Shown here in pieces: positions 18,122-27,941 of a DNA stretch of 64,000 nt. Under the pieces are notes generated by a model. That model was not told where the DNA came from, did not search any database, and saw nothing but the letters and a program-made list of their open reading frames with translations. This stretch comes from Paraburkholderia edwinii (GTDB lineage: Bacteria > Pseudomonadota > Gammaproteobacteria > Burkholderiales > Burkholderiaceae), in the NCBI RefSeq assembly GCF_019428685.1, contig NZ_CP080095.1:4862882-4926881 (forward strand), written 5' to 3'. Numbering within the stretch: the stretch's first letter is position 1; every line of letters begins with the position of its first letter. The position numbers and the translations under genes are program-made.

Positions 18122-19093
18122 TCATTTTTGCGTCGGTTGCGCGGCGGCACTGGGCCACGAGAAGCCGTCCTCGCCGGGGCCCGGCGCCTCGCGCGGCGCG
18201 CCGAACAGAATGCTGCGCGGGCTTTCGCTGAAGGTATTGGCGGCCTTGTCGACCGAGCGCACCGCCGTGCGCACATCGTCGGCCAGCGAGTTCACCTTCG
18301 GCAGCGTGTCGTATCCGACTCGCGACGACATCTCCTGCAACGACGCATTCATGGCGGTCAGCGCATCGCCGGCCTGTTGCGCCGCCGTGCCGACCTTGTT
18401 CAGATTCGTTTCGAGCGGACCGTTCGACTTGTTCAGGCTCGTGATCAGCTGGTTGGTCGACGCCAGCGTCTGATTGAGCTGATCGACGGTGCCGGGCAGC
18501 TTGCCGGCCGTCGGCGCGATCTGCTGCGTGAGTGCCGTGACGCCATCGGCCGCCTGCTGCAGGCTCACGACGGTCGCGCTGATCTGCTTACGCATATCGG
18601 GCGACAGCAGTTCGTCGACATCGCCCGCCACGCGCTCGAGTTCGCGTAGCAGCACGTCGCCGCGCTTTTGCAGCTGATCGAACAGGCCCGGATGCAGCGG
18701 CAACTGCGCGACGTCCTTGCTCGACGACGCAAGCGGCGCCGTGTCCTTGCCCGTATCGTCGAGCTGCACGAACGCGATGCCGGTCACGCCCTGCAACGCA
18801 AGCGTGCCGAATGTCGAATGCGTGATCGGCGCCCGCGTGTCGACCAGAATGCGAATCACGATTTGCCCCGGATGGCTCCGGTCGAACTTCAGCGATTGCA
18901 CCTTGCCGACGTCGAGTCCGCGAAACCGCACGGCCGCGTCCGGATAAAGCCCCGTCACATTCGTGCGCGCGATGAGGTCGTACGGCACACGCACCGACCG
19001 GTCGACGTTGAACAGGAACGCCGCCGCGCCGATCGCCAGTGCGAGCACCACGGTGAAGAGCCCGGCCCAGAAGGCATGGGATTTGTTTTCCAT
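18122..19093 (-). CDS. MCE (MlaD/PqiB-type) lipid transport substrate-binding protein
   Basis: 323 residues. A single N-terminal transmembrane helix (WAGLFTVVLALAIGAAAFLF) is followed by one MCE domain with the signature VRFRGLDVGKV, then a long coiled-coil tail. It forms the periplasmic ring/tunnel of an inner-membrane lipid transporter with the ATPase and permease encoded upstream. Single-MCE layout resembles MlaD, while the longer tail recalls ABC systems with an auxiliary lipoprotein. Confidence 0.9.
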   Translation of the reverse strand: MENKSHAFWAGLFTVVLALAIGAAAFLFNVDRSVRVPYDLIARTNVTGLYPDAAVRFRGLDVGKVQSLKFDRSHPGQIVIRILVDTRAPITHSTFGTLALQGVTGIAFVQLDDTGKDTAPLASSSKDVAQLPLHPGLFDQLQKRGDVLLRELERVAGDVDELLSPDMRKQISATVVSLQQAADGVTALTQQIAPTAGKLPGTVDQLNQTLASTNQLITSLNKSNGPLETNLNKVGTAAQQAGDALTAMNASLQEMSSRVGYDTLPKVNSLADDVRTAVRSVDKAANTFSESPRSILFGAPREAPGPGEDGFSWPSAAAQPTQK

Positions 19094-19117
19094 CGTCAGG
19101 TTCCCCTGGTTCTCCGC

Positions 19118-20008
19118 TTACATCGCGGTTTTGAGCGGGATCGCATCGCACGCCGGCTCGAGCGCCGCGGCCGGCAGCTTCGCGCGACGCTCGGGCGACA
19201 GCCCTTGCAACGCGAGACGCCCGCGCAGACCGAGAAAATACTCGTGGATAAACGGATGATTGACGCCCGCCACTTCCTCGACCGGCGCCGCGACGAGCAC
19301 CTTGCGGTCGGCCAGCACCGCCACGCGCGACGACAGCGCCACCATCGTGTCGAGGTCGTGCGTCACCATCACGACAGTGAGCCCGAGCGCACGATGCAGC
19401 GCGCCGATCAGCTCGACAAACTCGTCGGACGCCTGCGGATCGAGCCCGGCGGTCGGTTCGTCGAGAAACAGCAGCTCCGGTTCCAGCGCGATCGCGCGCG
19501 CGATGCCGACCCGCTTGATCATCCCGCCCGACAGCGCGGCCGGCATTTTCGATGCGTTCTTGCAGGGCAAGCCAACCATCTCGAGCTTCAGCATGACGAT
19601 GTCGCGCAGCAACTCTTCGGGCACCTTGCCGAGTTCGCGCAACGGCTGCGCGATATTGTCGAACACCGACAGCGACGAAAACAGCGCGCCCTGCTGGAAC
19701 AGCATGCCCATCCGGCTGCGCATCAGGCGCGCTTCTTCGGGATCGATCTTCGAGGTGTCTTCGCCGAACACCTTGATGGTGCCCGACGTCGGCCGCTCGA
19801 GCCCGAGAATCTGCCGCATCAGCGTGGTCTTGCCCGAGCCCGAGCCGCCGACGATCGATACGATCTCGCCGCGCCGGGCGTCGAAGTTCAGATGCTCGTG
19901 CACGACGTTGCGCCCGTAGCGCTTCGTGAGGTTACGCACCTCGATAACGGTTTCCGCAATCTCCGGCAGCGGCTGGTCGCGTACGGCATGGGTAAGCGGC
20001 GCAATCAT
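19118..20008 (-). CDS. MlaF-type ABC transporter ATP-binding protein
   Basis: 296 residues from ATG 20008, which overlaps the permease stop by 4 bases (ATGA). Walker A GGSGSGKTT, signature motif LSGGMIKRVGIARA, Walker B LLFLDEPTAGLDP and the His switch VTHDL are complete. It powers the MCE lipid transporter in the inner membrane. The C-terminus carries an extra segment of about 30 residues. The frame stays open far upstream of the true start; that extension is a shadow of the permease gene. Confidence 0.93.
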   Translation of the reverse strand: MIAPLTHAVRDQPLPEIAETVIEVRNLTKRYGRNVVHEHLNFDARRGEIVSIVGGSGSGKTTLMRQILGLERPTSGTIKVFGEDTSKIDPEEARLMRSRMGMLFQQGALFSSLSVFDNIAQPLRELGKVPEELLRDIVMLKLEMVGLPCKNASKMPAALSGGMIKRVGIARAIALEPELLFLDEPTAGLDPQASDEFVELIGALHRALGLTVVMVTHDLDTMVALSSRVAVLADRKVLVAAPVEEVAGVNHPFIHEYFLGLRGRLALQGLSPERRAKLPAAALEPACDAIPLKTAM

Positions 20009-21141
20009 GAGAGCCCCACGTTCTGAAAGAGAATCGCGAACACGGCATCCGCGAGAATCACGACCGTGATCGACGTGACGACCGAGGTCGTCGTGCCTTC
20101 GCCGAGGCTTTGCGAATTCGCCTTGATGCGAAAGCCGAAATGGCAGCCGACCAGCGCGATCAGCATGCCGAACGCGGCCCCCTTGCCGAGGCCGATCCAC
20201 AGGTTCGCGACCGGCACGACGGACGGCAGCGAGCGCGCAAAGTACGACAGGTCGATCTGCAGCACGATCTTCGCGGCCAGCGCGCCGCCGAACAGCGCGA
20301 CGATATTGGTCCACATCACGAGCAGCGGCATCGCAATGGCCAGCGCGATGACGCGCGGCAGGATTAACCGCAAGCCGTGCGGAATGCCCATCACGCGCAT
20401 CGCGTCGAGTTCTTCGGTCACGCGCATCACACCGATCTGCGCGGTGATCGACGATCCCGAGCGCCCCGCGACGAGAATCGCCGCGAGCACCGGCCCCAGC
20501 TCGCGAATCACGCCCAGCCCGAGAATATTGACGATGAACTGGTTCGCGCCGAACAGACGCAACTGCTGCGCCGACAGATAGCTGAGCACGATGCCGATCA
20601 GAAACGCGACGAGCGCGATGATCGGCAGCGCCCGTGCGCCCGCATAGTAGACATTCGCGGAAATTTCTTTCCACGGCATGATCTTCGGGTTGCGCGCGAT
20701 CGACAGCAGATCGAGCACCACGCGCCCGAACATCGCGATGCCGCCTTGCAGATGCTCGAAGAACGAAAAGAGCGCGAGACCGAGCCGCGTGAACGGGTCG
20801 AAGCGCGGCACCTTCTCCGGGTTCTCGCGTTCGCGGTCGAGCAGGGCAATGCGGTTGAAGATGTCGCGCTGCGTCGCATTGAGCGCGACGAGATCGGCGG
20901 GCAGACGGTAGCCCCAGATGCGCCACAGCGCCTGGCCGCCGACGTGATCGAGCCGGTCGATGCGCGACAGGTCCCATTGCGCGACCTTCTCGTTGCCGAT
21001 CAGTTCGCGCAGGCGCGGCAGCGCGCGGTCCTGCGAGCGGTCGCGCGCAAGGGCGAGCGCGGTCCACTGGCCGGACAGCCGGACGATCTTGCCCTGTCTG
21101 CCTGCCGCGACTTCAAGGCCGGGCGGAGTGTCGTAGTTCAA
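20005..21141 (-). CDS. MlaE-type permease with N-terminal STAS-like domain
   Basis: 378 residues. Residues 1-110 form a STAS-like cytoplasmic domain (WDLSRIDRLDHVGGQALWRIW), followed by the MlaE permease core (GANQFIVNILGLGVIRELGPVLAAILVAGRSGS read in pieces, and EELDAMRVMGI, the EQ-loop equivalent). It is the first gene of the four-gene lipid transport operon permease-ATPase-MCE-lipoprotein. Fusion of the STAS part to the permease is known in this family. Confidence 0.92.
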   Translation of the reverse strand: MNYDTPPGLEVAAGRQGKIVRLSGQWTALALARDRSQDRALPRLRELIGNEKVAQWDLSRIDRLDHVGGQALWRIWGYRLPADLVALNATQRDIFNRIALLDRERENPEKVPRFDPFTRLGLALFSFFEHLQGGIAMFGRVVLDLLSIARNPKIMPWKEISANVYYAGARALPIIALVAFLIGIVLSYLSAQQLRLFGANQFIVNILGLGVIRELGPVLAAILVAGRSGSSITAQIGVMRVTEELDAMRVMGIPHGLRLILPRVIALAIAMPLLVMWTNIVALFGGALAAKIVLQIDLSYFARSLPSVVPVANLWIGLGKGAAFGMLIALVGCHFGFRIKANSQSLGEGTTTSVVTSITVVILADAVFAILFQNVGLS

Positions 21142-21467
21142 GGCGCTGGAAGGTCGTTATCGGATTAACGGGCATTGTATCGAACGCGCCGCCCGCGAGC
21201 CTTGCCGGCTTGTCCGGCCCATCGCGGCAGAGGTCTTGCGCGCTTCGGAAAGGCCCGGGGAAAAGTCGGGGGAAATCGGTAGAAATGGGCGCGACGGCGC
21301 GGCCGGCGTGGCCGGGCGTGCCTCGACGCTATATCCGGATGACGTCCATGCCGTGTCCGCACTGCCGCCGCGCGTTGACCGGGCAGTGTCTTTCCACCAC
21401 CTTTCCGCCGCGCTGCCGGCGCGCGGACGATGCGTTCCAGCCGGTGCGAGTGGCTACAATACGCGGC
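21142..21467. other. Divergent intergenic region between permease operon and birA
   Basis: 326 bases with no recognised gene. It contains a TACAAT -10 element for birA at 21455-21460. Several open frames in this interval are extensions of birA or antisense shadows. Confidence 0.5.
21455..21460 (+). promoter_or_regulatory. -10 element of birA
   Basis: TACAAT is preceded by GGC and ends 7 bases before the birA ATG, so the transcript would start at or next to the start codon. No convincing -35 was found. Confidence 0.4.
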
Positions 21468-22373
21468 ATGACTACCCCCACCTCTACCGGCTCTGCCCCG
21501 GCCGACGACTGGCGCATCGACCGCAACCGCGCGATCGCGCTGTTCGGCCCGGCCGCGCATGACTGGCCGATCGAAATCGTCGAAGAGACCGGCTCCACCA
21601 ACGCCGATCTGATGGCGCATGTGAAAACGTTGCCGCGTAAAGCGGATGCGCTCGAGCGGCCGATCGTCCGGGTCGCGTATCTGCAGACGGCCGGCCGCGG
21701 CCGGCGCGGCCGGCCGTGGTATGCGGAGCCCGGCAACGCGCTGCTGTTTTCGGTCGCGTGTGTGCTGCCGCGTCCGCTCGAAGGGCTCGCCGGTTTGAGT
21801 CTCGCGGTCGGTGTCGCACTCGTCGACGGGCTGCGTTCGCTGCCGGTCGCGGGGCCCGGCCAGATTGCGCTGAAGTGGCCAAACGACGTGCTGCTCGAAG
21901 GCGACAAGCTGGCCGGCATCCTGATCGAAACCGCGTGGAGCACCGACGACGCGAGCGCGGTCGTGATCGGCATCGGCACCAATGTCAAAGGCGCCGAGGA
22001 ACTGGCCGCGAAGGTCGGCGCGCTCAACGCGAACGTGCCGCCCGAAGCGCGCGGCGCGACGCCGACCGCGCTGTCGCGCGCGCTGCCGACCGCCAATCTC
22101 ACCGATACGCTGGCCGCCGAACTGAACGCGCTCGAACCCGCGCTCAAGCGCTTCGCGGCGGAAGGCTTCGCGCCGTTCCAGCCACGCTGGAACGCGTGCC
22201 ACGCGTACGCGGGCCGTGAGGTGCTGCTGTTCGAACAGGGCGTCGAAACCGGCCGGGGAATCGCGGCCGGCGTCGACGAACGCGGACAGTTGCTGCTCGA
22301 TACCCCCGCGGGCCGCACCGCGATCGCGACCGGCGATGTGACGCTGCGCCTCGCCGACCGGAGCGCACCGTGA
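21468..22373 (+). CDS. birA: Biotin-[acetyl-CoA-carboxylase] ligase
   Basis: 301 residues from ATG 21468. Ligase motifs: [18 protein letters not shown] (biotinyl-AMP loop), [17 protein letters not shown] and GIGTNV. It activates biotin and attaches it to the carboxyl carrier protein. There is no N-terminal helix-turn-helix, so it is not a BirA-type repressor. No Shine-Dalgarno site precedes the ATG. Its TGA overlaps the GTG start of coaX. Confidence 0.93.
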   Translation: MTTPTSTGSAPADDWRIDRNRAIALFGPAAHDWPIEIVEETGSTNADLMAHVKTLPRKADALERPIVRVAYLQTAGRGRRGRPWYAEPGNALLFSVACVLPRPLEGLAGLSLAVGVALVDGLRSLPVAGPGQIALKWPNDVLLEGDKLAGILIETAWSTDDASAVVIGIGTNVKGAEELAAKVGALNANVPPEARGATPTALSRALPTANLTDTLAAELNALEPALKRFAAEGFAPFQPRWNACHAYAGREVLLFEQGVETGRGIAAGVDERGQLLLDTPAGRTAIATGDVTLRLADRSAP

Positions 22374-23248
22374 GCGGCGCGCCGTTTCTGCTGATCGATG
22401 CCGGCAACAGCCGCGTCAAATGGGCGCTCATCGATGGAAACGGCGCACAGACGGCGAGCGGCGCATTCGCGCATGCCGGTCTGCTCGTGAAGGGCATCGG
22501 CGATCCGCTTATCAACGAGCACGAACCGGACTGGAGCGCGTTGCCGGCGCCTCGCAGCGCGTGGGTATCGAACGTGGCGGGCGTCGCGGTCGCGCGGCGC
22601 ATCGACACGTTGCTCGACGCCACCTGGCCCGGCCTGCCGCGCACCACGCTGCGCGCCACGTCAGCGCAATGCGGTGTGCGCAACGGCTACTCGACGCCGG
22701 AGTCGCTCGGCAGCGACCGCTGGGCCGGCATGATCGGCGCGCGCGCGGCCTTCCCGGACGAGAACCTGCTGATTGCCACCTTCGGCACCGCGACGACACT
22801 CGAAGCATTACGCCAGGACGGCACGTTCACGGGCGGCCTCATCGCGCCGGGGTGGCTGCTGATGATGCGTGCGCTCGGCGAGCACACCGCGCAATTGCCG
22901 ACGCTCGGCACATCGGGTCTGCAAGACGCGCTTGCGGGCGACAATCCCGCGCTTGCCGCGCCACCTGCACGACCCGCGCCGCACGCGCTATGCTTCGCCA
23001 CCAATACGCGCGATGCGATCGCGGCCGGCTGCGCGCTTGCGCAGGCCGCGCTGATCGAGCGCATGTGGGGCCAACTGCAGGACGAATGGCAGACGCCGGT
23101 CCGGCTGGTGGTCGGCGGCGGCGCGGCCGGGGAAGTGATTGGCTCGCTGCGGGTGCCGCATACGCGGCATGATTCGCTTGTGCTCGCGGGGCTTGCGCTA
23201 ATCGCCGCTGATGACGCCGGCACCGCCTTGGCGCCTTCGCCGCAGTGA
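22370..23248 (+). CDS. coaX: Type III pantothenate kinase
   Basis: 292 residues from GTG 22370, overlapping the birA stop (GTGA). Motifs: [16 protein letters not shown] (phosphate-binding), [13 protein letters not shown] and FGTATT. It phosphorylates pantothenate in the first committed step of CoA synthesis. The birA-coaX pairing is typical of Burkholderia relatives, where the gene was first studied as baf. Confidence 0.93.
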   Translation: MSGAPFLLIDAGNSRVKWALIDGNGAQTASGAFAHAGLLVKGIGDPLINEHEPDWSALPAPRSAWVSNVAGVAVARRIDTLLDATWPGLPRTTLRATSAQCGVRNGYSTPESLGSDRWAGMIGARAAFPDENLLIATFGTATTLEALRQDGTFTGGLIAPGWLLMMRALGEHTAQLPTLGTSGLQDALAGDNPALAAPPARPAPHALCFATNTRDAIAAGCALAQAALIERMWGQLQDEWQTPVRLVVGGGAAGEVIGSLRVPHTRHDSLVLAGLALIAADDAGTALAPSPQ

Positions 23249-23366
23249 CGCACGCCGCACGCCTCATGACGCATGACACGTGACGCAATTGCAGTGCGCG
23301 TATCGGAAAGAATAGGAACAACCTGTCGATAACGACGACCGACACCACACGACGGAGAGTCCAACC

Positions 23367-23606
23367 ATGCTGCGCTGGCTGATCGCCTTGCTTGTCATTG
23401 CCAATTTGCTGGCGTTCGCCGCGGTGCGCGGCTTATTCGGCCCCGCGCCCGCGGCTGGCGCGCGCGAGCCGTTTCACTTGAACCGGCAGATTCATCCGGA
23501 AGGGTTGCGCGTGCAACCGATGTCGGCCGCCGATGCCGCAGACCAGGCGGTGGTCGGCGGTCCGGCGCCGGTTGCGCCGATCGCGGCGTCGGCGCTGGGG
23601 CAGTAG
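23367..23606 (+). CDS. Small single-pass membrane protein
   Basis: 79 residues. An N-terminal hydrophobic helix (LIALLVIANLLAFAAV) could be a membrane anchor or signal, followed by an Ala/Pro-rich tail. GGAGAG precedes the ATG by about 9 bases. It resembles the membrane-anchoring start of SPOR proteins often found after coaX in Burkholderia, but the SPOR domain itself is absent. Function unknown. A CGCGAGC-GTC-GCTCGCG hairpin follows its stop but lacks a T run. Confidence 0.65.
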   Translation: MLRWLIALLVIANLLAFAAVRGLFGPAPAAGAREPFHLNRQIHPEGLRVQPMSAADAADQAVVGGPAPVAPIAASALGQ

Positions 23607-23650
23607 CCGCGAGCGTCGCTCGCGCCTGACGGCTAAGGCGACCGCCGTCG

Positions 23651-24136
23651 CTACTGCTGTTGCGCGCGGACTTTCTTGAGCAGCGCCGTCGTCGAGCGAT
23701 CGTGCTCGAACGGAATCGCCAGCGCCCGTCCACCCCACCCTCGCACAAGCGCCGATTCAGGCAACGCGTCCATATCGTAGTCGCCGCCCTTCACGAGGAT
23801 GTCCGGACGCAGCGCTTCGATCAGTTCGATCGGCGTGCGCTCATCGAACCGCACCACCCAGTCGACGCTTTCGAGCGCCGCAAGCAGCGCCATGCGGTCG
23901 TCTTCGCGATTGATCGGCCGGTCGTCGCCCTTACCGAGCATGCGCACCGACGCGTCGCTGTTCACACCGACGATCAGACTCGCGCCCAGCGCCTTCGCAT
24001 CCGCCAGATAGGTAACGTGACCGCGATGCAGGATGTCGAATACGCCATTGGTGAAGACGACCGGTCCTTGCAGCGCGGGACGGATGTGCGCAAGCGCGTC
24101 GCGCGTGGTGAGTTTGCGTTCGAAAGAAGCGGCCAT
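23651..24136 (-). CDS. rfaE2: D-glycero-beta-D-manno-heptose 1-phosphate adenylyltransferase
   Basis: 161 residues from ATG 24136. The cytidylyltransferase-type nucleotide-binding motif TNGVFDILHRGHVTYL and NSDASVRMLGKG match the C-terminal (adenylyltransferase) half of HldE, here as a stand-alone protein, as is usual in this group. It makes ADP-heptose for the LPS inner core. Convergent with the small membrane protein gene. Confidence 0.92.
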   Translation of the reverse strand: MAASFERKLTTRDALAHIRPALQGPVVFTNGVFDILHRGHVTYLADAKALGASLIVGVNSDASVRMLGKGDDRPINREDDRMALLAALESVDWVVRFDERTPIELIEALRPDILVKGGDYDMDALPESALVRGWGGRALAIPFEHDRSTTALLKKVRAQQQ

Positions 24137-24191
24137 GGCGAAACAGGAAGTGGCGTGGATTGCCGCAACGATACACGTGTCGGCCGAAATG

Positions 24192-24226
24192 CAAAACGGC
24201 CCGGTGGGCTTGCGCCTGCCGGGCCA
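24192..24226 (-). terminator. Terminator after the diiron protein gene
   Basis: A 7-bp stem (GGCCCGG / CCGGGCC) with further pairing inside the loop is followed on the minus strand by GTTTTG. It lies about 80 bases past the stop at 24304. Confidence 0.65.
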
Positions 24227-24303
24227 TTCGGGAATCGTCGGGAAAACATCAGGGAAACATCGAGACTTGGTCAAACTCGGTCAGACTCGTCTTGCCGCCG
24301 GAT

Positions 24304-25182
24304 TTACGCCGGCTGCTGCGCCGAGCCCTGATCGCCGCCGACCTGCACGCGCGCGGTAACTTCCTTGCGGTAGCGGTTCAGTTCCTGCGCCGTGTTGAAC
24401 GTGCGCTCGAAAAGAATGGACAGGTTGTGCAGGATCCGTTCGACGACCTTCTTCTCCCAACCGTCGTCGAAGCGGATCTGCTCGTCGAGCCAGCGCTCGA
24501 GCCACTCCGGATCGGGCAGGCGCGACTGGATCGTGTCGCGCGGGAACAGCGCCTGATTCACGTGCAGGTTGGTGGGGTGCAACGGCTTTTCGGTGCGGCG
24601 CGCCGATGCCATCAGCACGCCGATTTTCGCGAATGCCGCACGCGCGACGTCGCCGAAATTGCCCATTGCCTTTTTCATGTAACGCAAATATGCGCCGCCA
24701 TGACGCGCTTCGTCGCGCGAGATGGTTTCGTAAATGTGCTTGATGACGGGTTCGGTATGCCATTCGGCCGCGCGGCGATACCAGTGATTCAGACGGATTT
24801 CGCCGCAGAAATGCAGCATCAGCGTTTCGAGGGGCGGCGCGGGATCGAATTCGAAGCGCACCGCATGCAGTTCTTCTTCGGTGGGGACCAGGTCGGGTTT
24901 AAAGCGCCGCAGATATTCCATCAATACCAGCGAATGCTTTTGCTCTTCAAAGAACCACACGCTCATGAACGCGGAGAAATCGCTGTCGTGATGATTGTCG
25001 CGCAGGAACATTTCGGTGGCGGGCAGCGCGGACCATTCGGTGATCGCGTTCATCTTGATCGTTGCGGCCTGCTCGTCGGTGAGCAGCGACGCATCGAACT
25101 TGTCCCAGGGAATGTCTTTTTCCATGTCCCATCGGACGGATTCGAGCGATTTATATAGTTCCGGATAAAGCATGGTGTTCAT
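24304..25182 (-). CDS. Ferritin-like diiron protein (acyl-ACP desaturase-like fold)
   Basis: 292 residues, helical. Iron-ligand motifs of the four-helix-bundle oxygenases are visible: EEQKH (in WFFEEQKHSLVLMEYL), GEIRLNHW, and DEARH (in SRDEARHGGAYLRYM). The family includes stearoyl-ACP desaturases and related oxygenases of unknown substrate. It is probably cytoplasmic. The gene stands alone with its own terminator. The substrate cannot be read from the sequence. Confidence 0.75.
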   Translation of the reverse strand: MNTMLYPELYKSLESVRWDMEKDIPWDKFDASLLTDEQAATIKMNAITEWSALPATEMFLRDNHHDSDFSAFMSVWFFEEQKHSLVLMEYLRRFKPDLVPTEEELHAVRFEFDPAPPLETLMLHFCGEIRLNHWYRRAAEWHTEPVIKHIYETISRDEARHGGAYLRYMKKAMGNFGDVARAAFAKIGVLMASARRTEKPLHPTNLHVNQALFPRDTIQSRLPDPEWLERWLDEQIRFDDGWEKKVVERILHNLSILFERTFNTAQELNRYRKEVTARVQVGGDQGSAQQPA

Positions 25183-25761
25183 AGTCCCACCCCTGTTCTG
25201 CGCAAGGCGACGTCTGTTTGTGTCTGTCTAACTAATTTATTGCTACTTTTGCTGCTGACGAACGAAAACCGCGCTTTCGCCGGCGCAGCATTCAATTTTA
25301 CGCGGTAATCGGTTGCCCAGAAGAATCTGTGGCAAAGAAGTACCAGCGGCGTTTTAAGCGCTTGCGAAATGTAGATTTCACAATCGCGGCCAACCGTGGG
25401 TGAGGGAGACCCTGTGCCTGAGGTCAAGCCAGCCTGCGGCGCAACGCCGCAGCGAGCCCTCGCACCGGAAGACCGGCGCGCTGCGGGCTGCTGGTTTTGA
25501 GGTTTTCGACGCAGGCTCGCGGGCTGAAAAACATCTCGAATAATAGCATGCGCCTCTTGAGCAACCGCGCCCAAAGGGCTTCGGCGGGCCGCCGGAGGCG
25601 GCAATCGTTGATCTGGGACAAGCGGCGCGAGGGCGAATTGGCCAGTGCATTTCAGGACGACGATTTTCGGACATCATGGCGCCGCGCCAGGTGCCCGTTC
25701 CGGAGTTTCGCCGCTTCGCTTTTCCGTGTTTTGGCGTCTTTCGTCCTTACGCCGTCCAGGC
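25183..25761. other. Intergenic region, 579 bases, no gene recognised
   Basis: Lies between the phaM-like gene and the start of the diiron protein gene, both on the minus strand. The part near 25200-25330 is relatively AT-rich and probably carries the promoter of the diiron gene. Several short frames are open but show no recognisable protein or ribosome site. Confidence 0.5.
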
Positions 25762-26655
25762 CTATTCGGGTTGATTCGGGTTCTTGCGGGACGCGGCGGC
25801 GCCCGCTCCCTTGCCCTCTTTCGCTGTTTTGCCCGAGGGTGCGCGCTTCGCAGCCGGGCGCTTCGCAGCCGGGCTCGCCGCCGTCTGCCGCGCGCCTGCG
25901 CCGGCAGCGCGTTCCGCGCGGCTGTGATTGGCGTGCTCTTCGCTCTGCGCGCCACCTGCACCCGCCGCGGCGCCTCCGCCCGTCTCGCGATCGCCGCTCG
26001 CGCTGGCCTCACTGGCCTCGCCGGTGGCGGCTCCCGCGGCCATACCCGGCTGCGTCATCGCAAACTGCGCGATCTGATTGAACTGCGATTGCAGCAAGTT
26101 CCACCATCCCGAAGCGTCGAACCCCGGCGCCGGCGTATTTTCCCCAGACGCTTGTCCAGCATCCTGCGCGGACTGCCCCGTTTCACCGGCCTCTTCCTCT
26201 CGCGGCGAACCCGCACGCGATCCGCTTGCCGCACGCGCGTCGTCCGCATGCTCCCGCGCCGACGTTTCGCGCGACGGTGTTTCGGTCACCGGTTGTGACA
26301 TCGACTGCTGCGCGAACGCGCCGAAAGCGCGCAGCGTCGCTAGCGTCGCGCGCTGCACCTCGAGCGCCTGAATCGCCGATTGCAGCATGTTCAGGTTCAG
26401 CTTCAGCCATTGCTCGACCGCGCGCATGTCGGTGATGCGCTTGTCGAGCTCCTCGACGTTCGTGAGCGGCGCCATCATGTCGGACATCATCGACAGCGAC
26501 GGCACGAACCCTTGCGCCCCGCCCGGCTGCGTACCGGGAAAGGCCGCGCCGAATGGCGTGAGGCGCATCATCCCCCACATCCGGTCGAGCATTTCGGCGG
26601 GCGGGAAACCGGGAAATCCAGGAAAGGGCGGCGTGGAGCCGGGGGTGTCGGTCAT
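25762..26655 (-). CDS. phaM: PhaM-like polyhydroxyalkanoate granule-associated protein
   Basis: 297 residues. A Pro/Phe/Gly-rich N-terminus (PPFPGFPGFPP) precedes the conserved helix NVEELDKRITDMRAVEQWLKLN and LEVQRATLA, the core of the PhaM family. The second half is low-complexity Ala/Glu/Gly, ending in a Lys/Ala/Pro-rich tail (SPAAKRPAAKRAPSGK) like the DNA-binding tail of Ralstonia PhaM, which activates PHB synthase and ties granules to the nucleoid. The domain match is good; granule function here is inferred. Tandem 11-bp repeats lie upstream. Confidence 0.78.
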   Translation of the reverse strand: MTDTPGSTPPFPGFPGFPPAEMLDRMWGMMRLTPFGAAFPGTQPGGAQGFVPSLSMMSDMMAPLTNVEELDKRITDMRAVEQWLKLNLNMLQSAIQALEVQRATLATLRAFGAFAQQSMSQPVTETPSRETSAREHADDARAASGSRAGSPREEEAGETGQSAQDAGQASGENTPAPGFDASGWWNLLQSQFNQIAQFAMTQPGMAAGAATGEASEASASGDRETGGGAAAGAGGAQSEEHANHSRAERAAGAGARQTAASPAAKRPAAKRAPSGKTAKEGKGAGAAASRKNPNQPE

Positions 26656-26998
26656 GTTGATCTCCTCGCAGCGTAACGGGCGCTATGAAAACGAAGCGCG
26701 GAAAAAGTAAGCCTCGGTGAAACCTGGGTGAACCCGGGGTGAAACTTGAGTGACGCTCGATCGTGATGCACGGCGACTGTCCGGAAGCGCCACGGCGACG
26801 CGGCGGCAGCTTTGGCGAACGCCCGTCGGATCATACCTTGCGTGCCGGGGCCGGACGTATTGCAAAAACGGGATGTATTTCAAAAGTATGCGTCGATCGG
26901 CTTCGGGTAAAGCTAAAGTGCGTCGGTCTGCGCAGACGCCATGCGTTAAGCGGGCAGCAAGAACTGCTCCCTCGCGTCGGCGCCTCGCGCGCTTCGCT
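26656..26998. other. Intergenic region upstream of phaM with tandem repeats
   Basis: 343 bases without a recognised gene. It holds the four 11-bp repeats at 26717-26760 and, presumably, the phaM promoter. The remainder shows no clear structure. Confidence 0.5.
26717..26760. repeat. Four tandem 11-bp repeats upstream of phaM
   Basis: Consecutive units GTGAAACCTGG, GTGAACCCGGG, GTGAAACTTGA and GTGACGCTCGA start every 11 bases with no gaps. The array ends about 62 bases upstream of the phaM ATG. The spacing puts all units on nearly one face of the helix. Confidence 0.75.
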
Positions 26999-27841
26999 TC
27001 ATGTCTTGCCGTCCGGGAAATCAGGCGCGCGGCGCTCGCGCAGCGACTTCACGCCTTCATCCACGTCGGGCCCGGCAAAACCCATGAATTCGAGCGCAAG
27101 CGACGTATCGAACGCCGGCCCCGCCGAGCGCAGCCAGTTATTCAACGCGTATTTGGTCCAGCGGATCGCCGTTTGCGAGCCCTTCGAGAGCCTTTGCGCG
27201 ATCTCAAAGGCCTTCGGCAGCAAATCCTGTTCATCGACCGTGAGCGAGACGAGCCCGATGCGCTCCGCTTCCTCGCCGCTCACCGGCTCGCACAGCAGCA
27301 GGTAGTACTTCGCCTTCGCCATGCCGCACAGAAGCGGCCAAACGATCGCCGCGTGGTCGCCGGCCGCTACACCGAGGCGCGTGTGGCCGTCGATAATGCG
27401 CGCGGTCCTCGCCGCGATCGAAATATCGGCGAGCAGTCCGGCCACGAGCCCCGCGCCGACCGCCGGCCCGTGCATGGCCGATACGATCGGCTTGCCGCAA
27501 TTGATGACGTTGTAGACAAGGTCGCGCGCCTCGCGCCACACGCGCGTGCGCACCGCGAAATCGGCGGCCATCTGTTCGACGAGTTCGAGGTCGCCGCCGG
27601 CCGAAAAGCCTTTGCCTTCGCCGCGAATCAACGCGACGCGCGCCTCGGGATCGCGGTCGACGTCGCGCCAGATTTCGGCCAGTTCGCGATGCATCTGCGC
27701 ATTCGCGGTCGCGAGCCTGCTACGGTTCGCGCCCTCGCCGCTCATCACGATTTCGACGATGCCCTGCGGATGCCGCTGCACGCGCAGCGACTGGTAGTGC
27801 GCGTAAAACTCGGGATTGCTGACATGCGATTCGTTCGACAT
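26999..27841 (-). CDS. Enoyl-CoA hydratase/isomerase family protein
   Basis: 280 residues. Crotonase fold: oxyanion-hole segments [16 protein letters not shown] and [21 protein letters not shown] (read as two pieces). It acts on acyl-CoA thioesters; the exact substrate is unknown. The usual catalytic Glu position is occupied within [11 protein letters not shown], where an Asp (not Glu) follows, suggesting it may not be a standard hydratase. It is on the same strand as, and 100 bases downstream of, an FAA hydrolase gene. Confidence 0.82.
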   Translation of the reverse strand: MSNESHVSNPEFYAHYQSLRVQRHPQGIVEIVMSGEGANRSRLATANAQMHRELAEIWRDVDRDPEARVALIRGEGKGFSAGGDLELVEQMAADFAVRTRVWREARDLVYNVINCGKPIVSAMHGPAVGAGLVAGLLADISIAARTARIIDGHTRLGVAAGDHAAIVWPLLCGMAKAKYYLLLCEPVSGEEAERIGLVSLTVDEQDLLPKAFEIAQRLSKGSQTAIRWTKYALNNWLRSAGPAFDTSLALEFMGFAGPDVDEGVKSLRERRAPDFPDGKT

Positions 27842-27941
27842 GGCTATGCCCCGGTGATACCGCTGGTTGTACCGACATCACACCCGACGTCTCATCCGAC
27901 ATCACACGCTACACGTTACTCCGCCCGCGCCGCGCGTCCGC

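Noticed and set aside
19118..21067. 649-codon frame extending the MlaF ATPase upstream through the permease gene
   Set aside because: The added part is out-of-frame permease sequence; ATG 20008 with ATGA overlap explains the ATPase start.
25183..25761. Several 60-140 codon frames in the gap near 25.5 kb
   Set aside because: No ribosome sites, no motifs and mutually overlapping on both strands.
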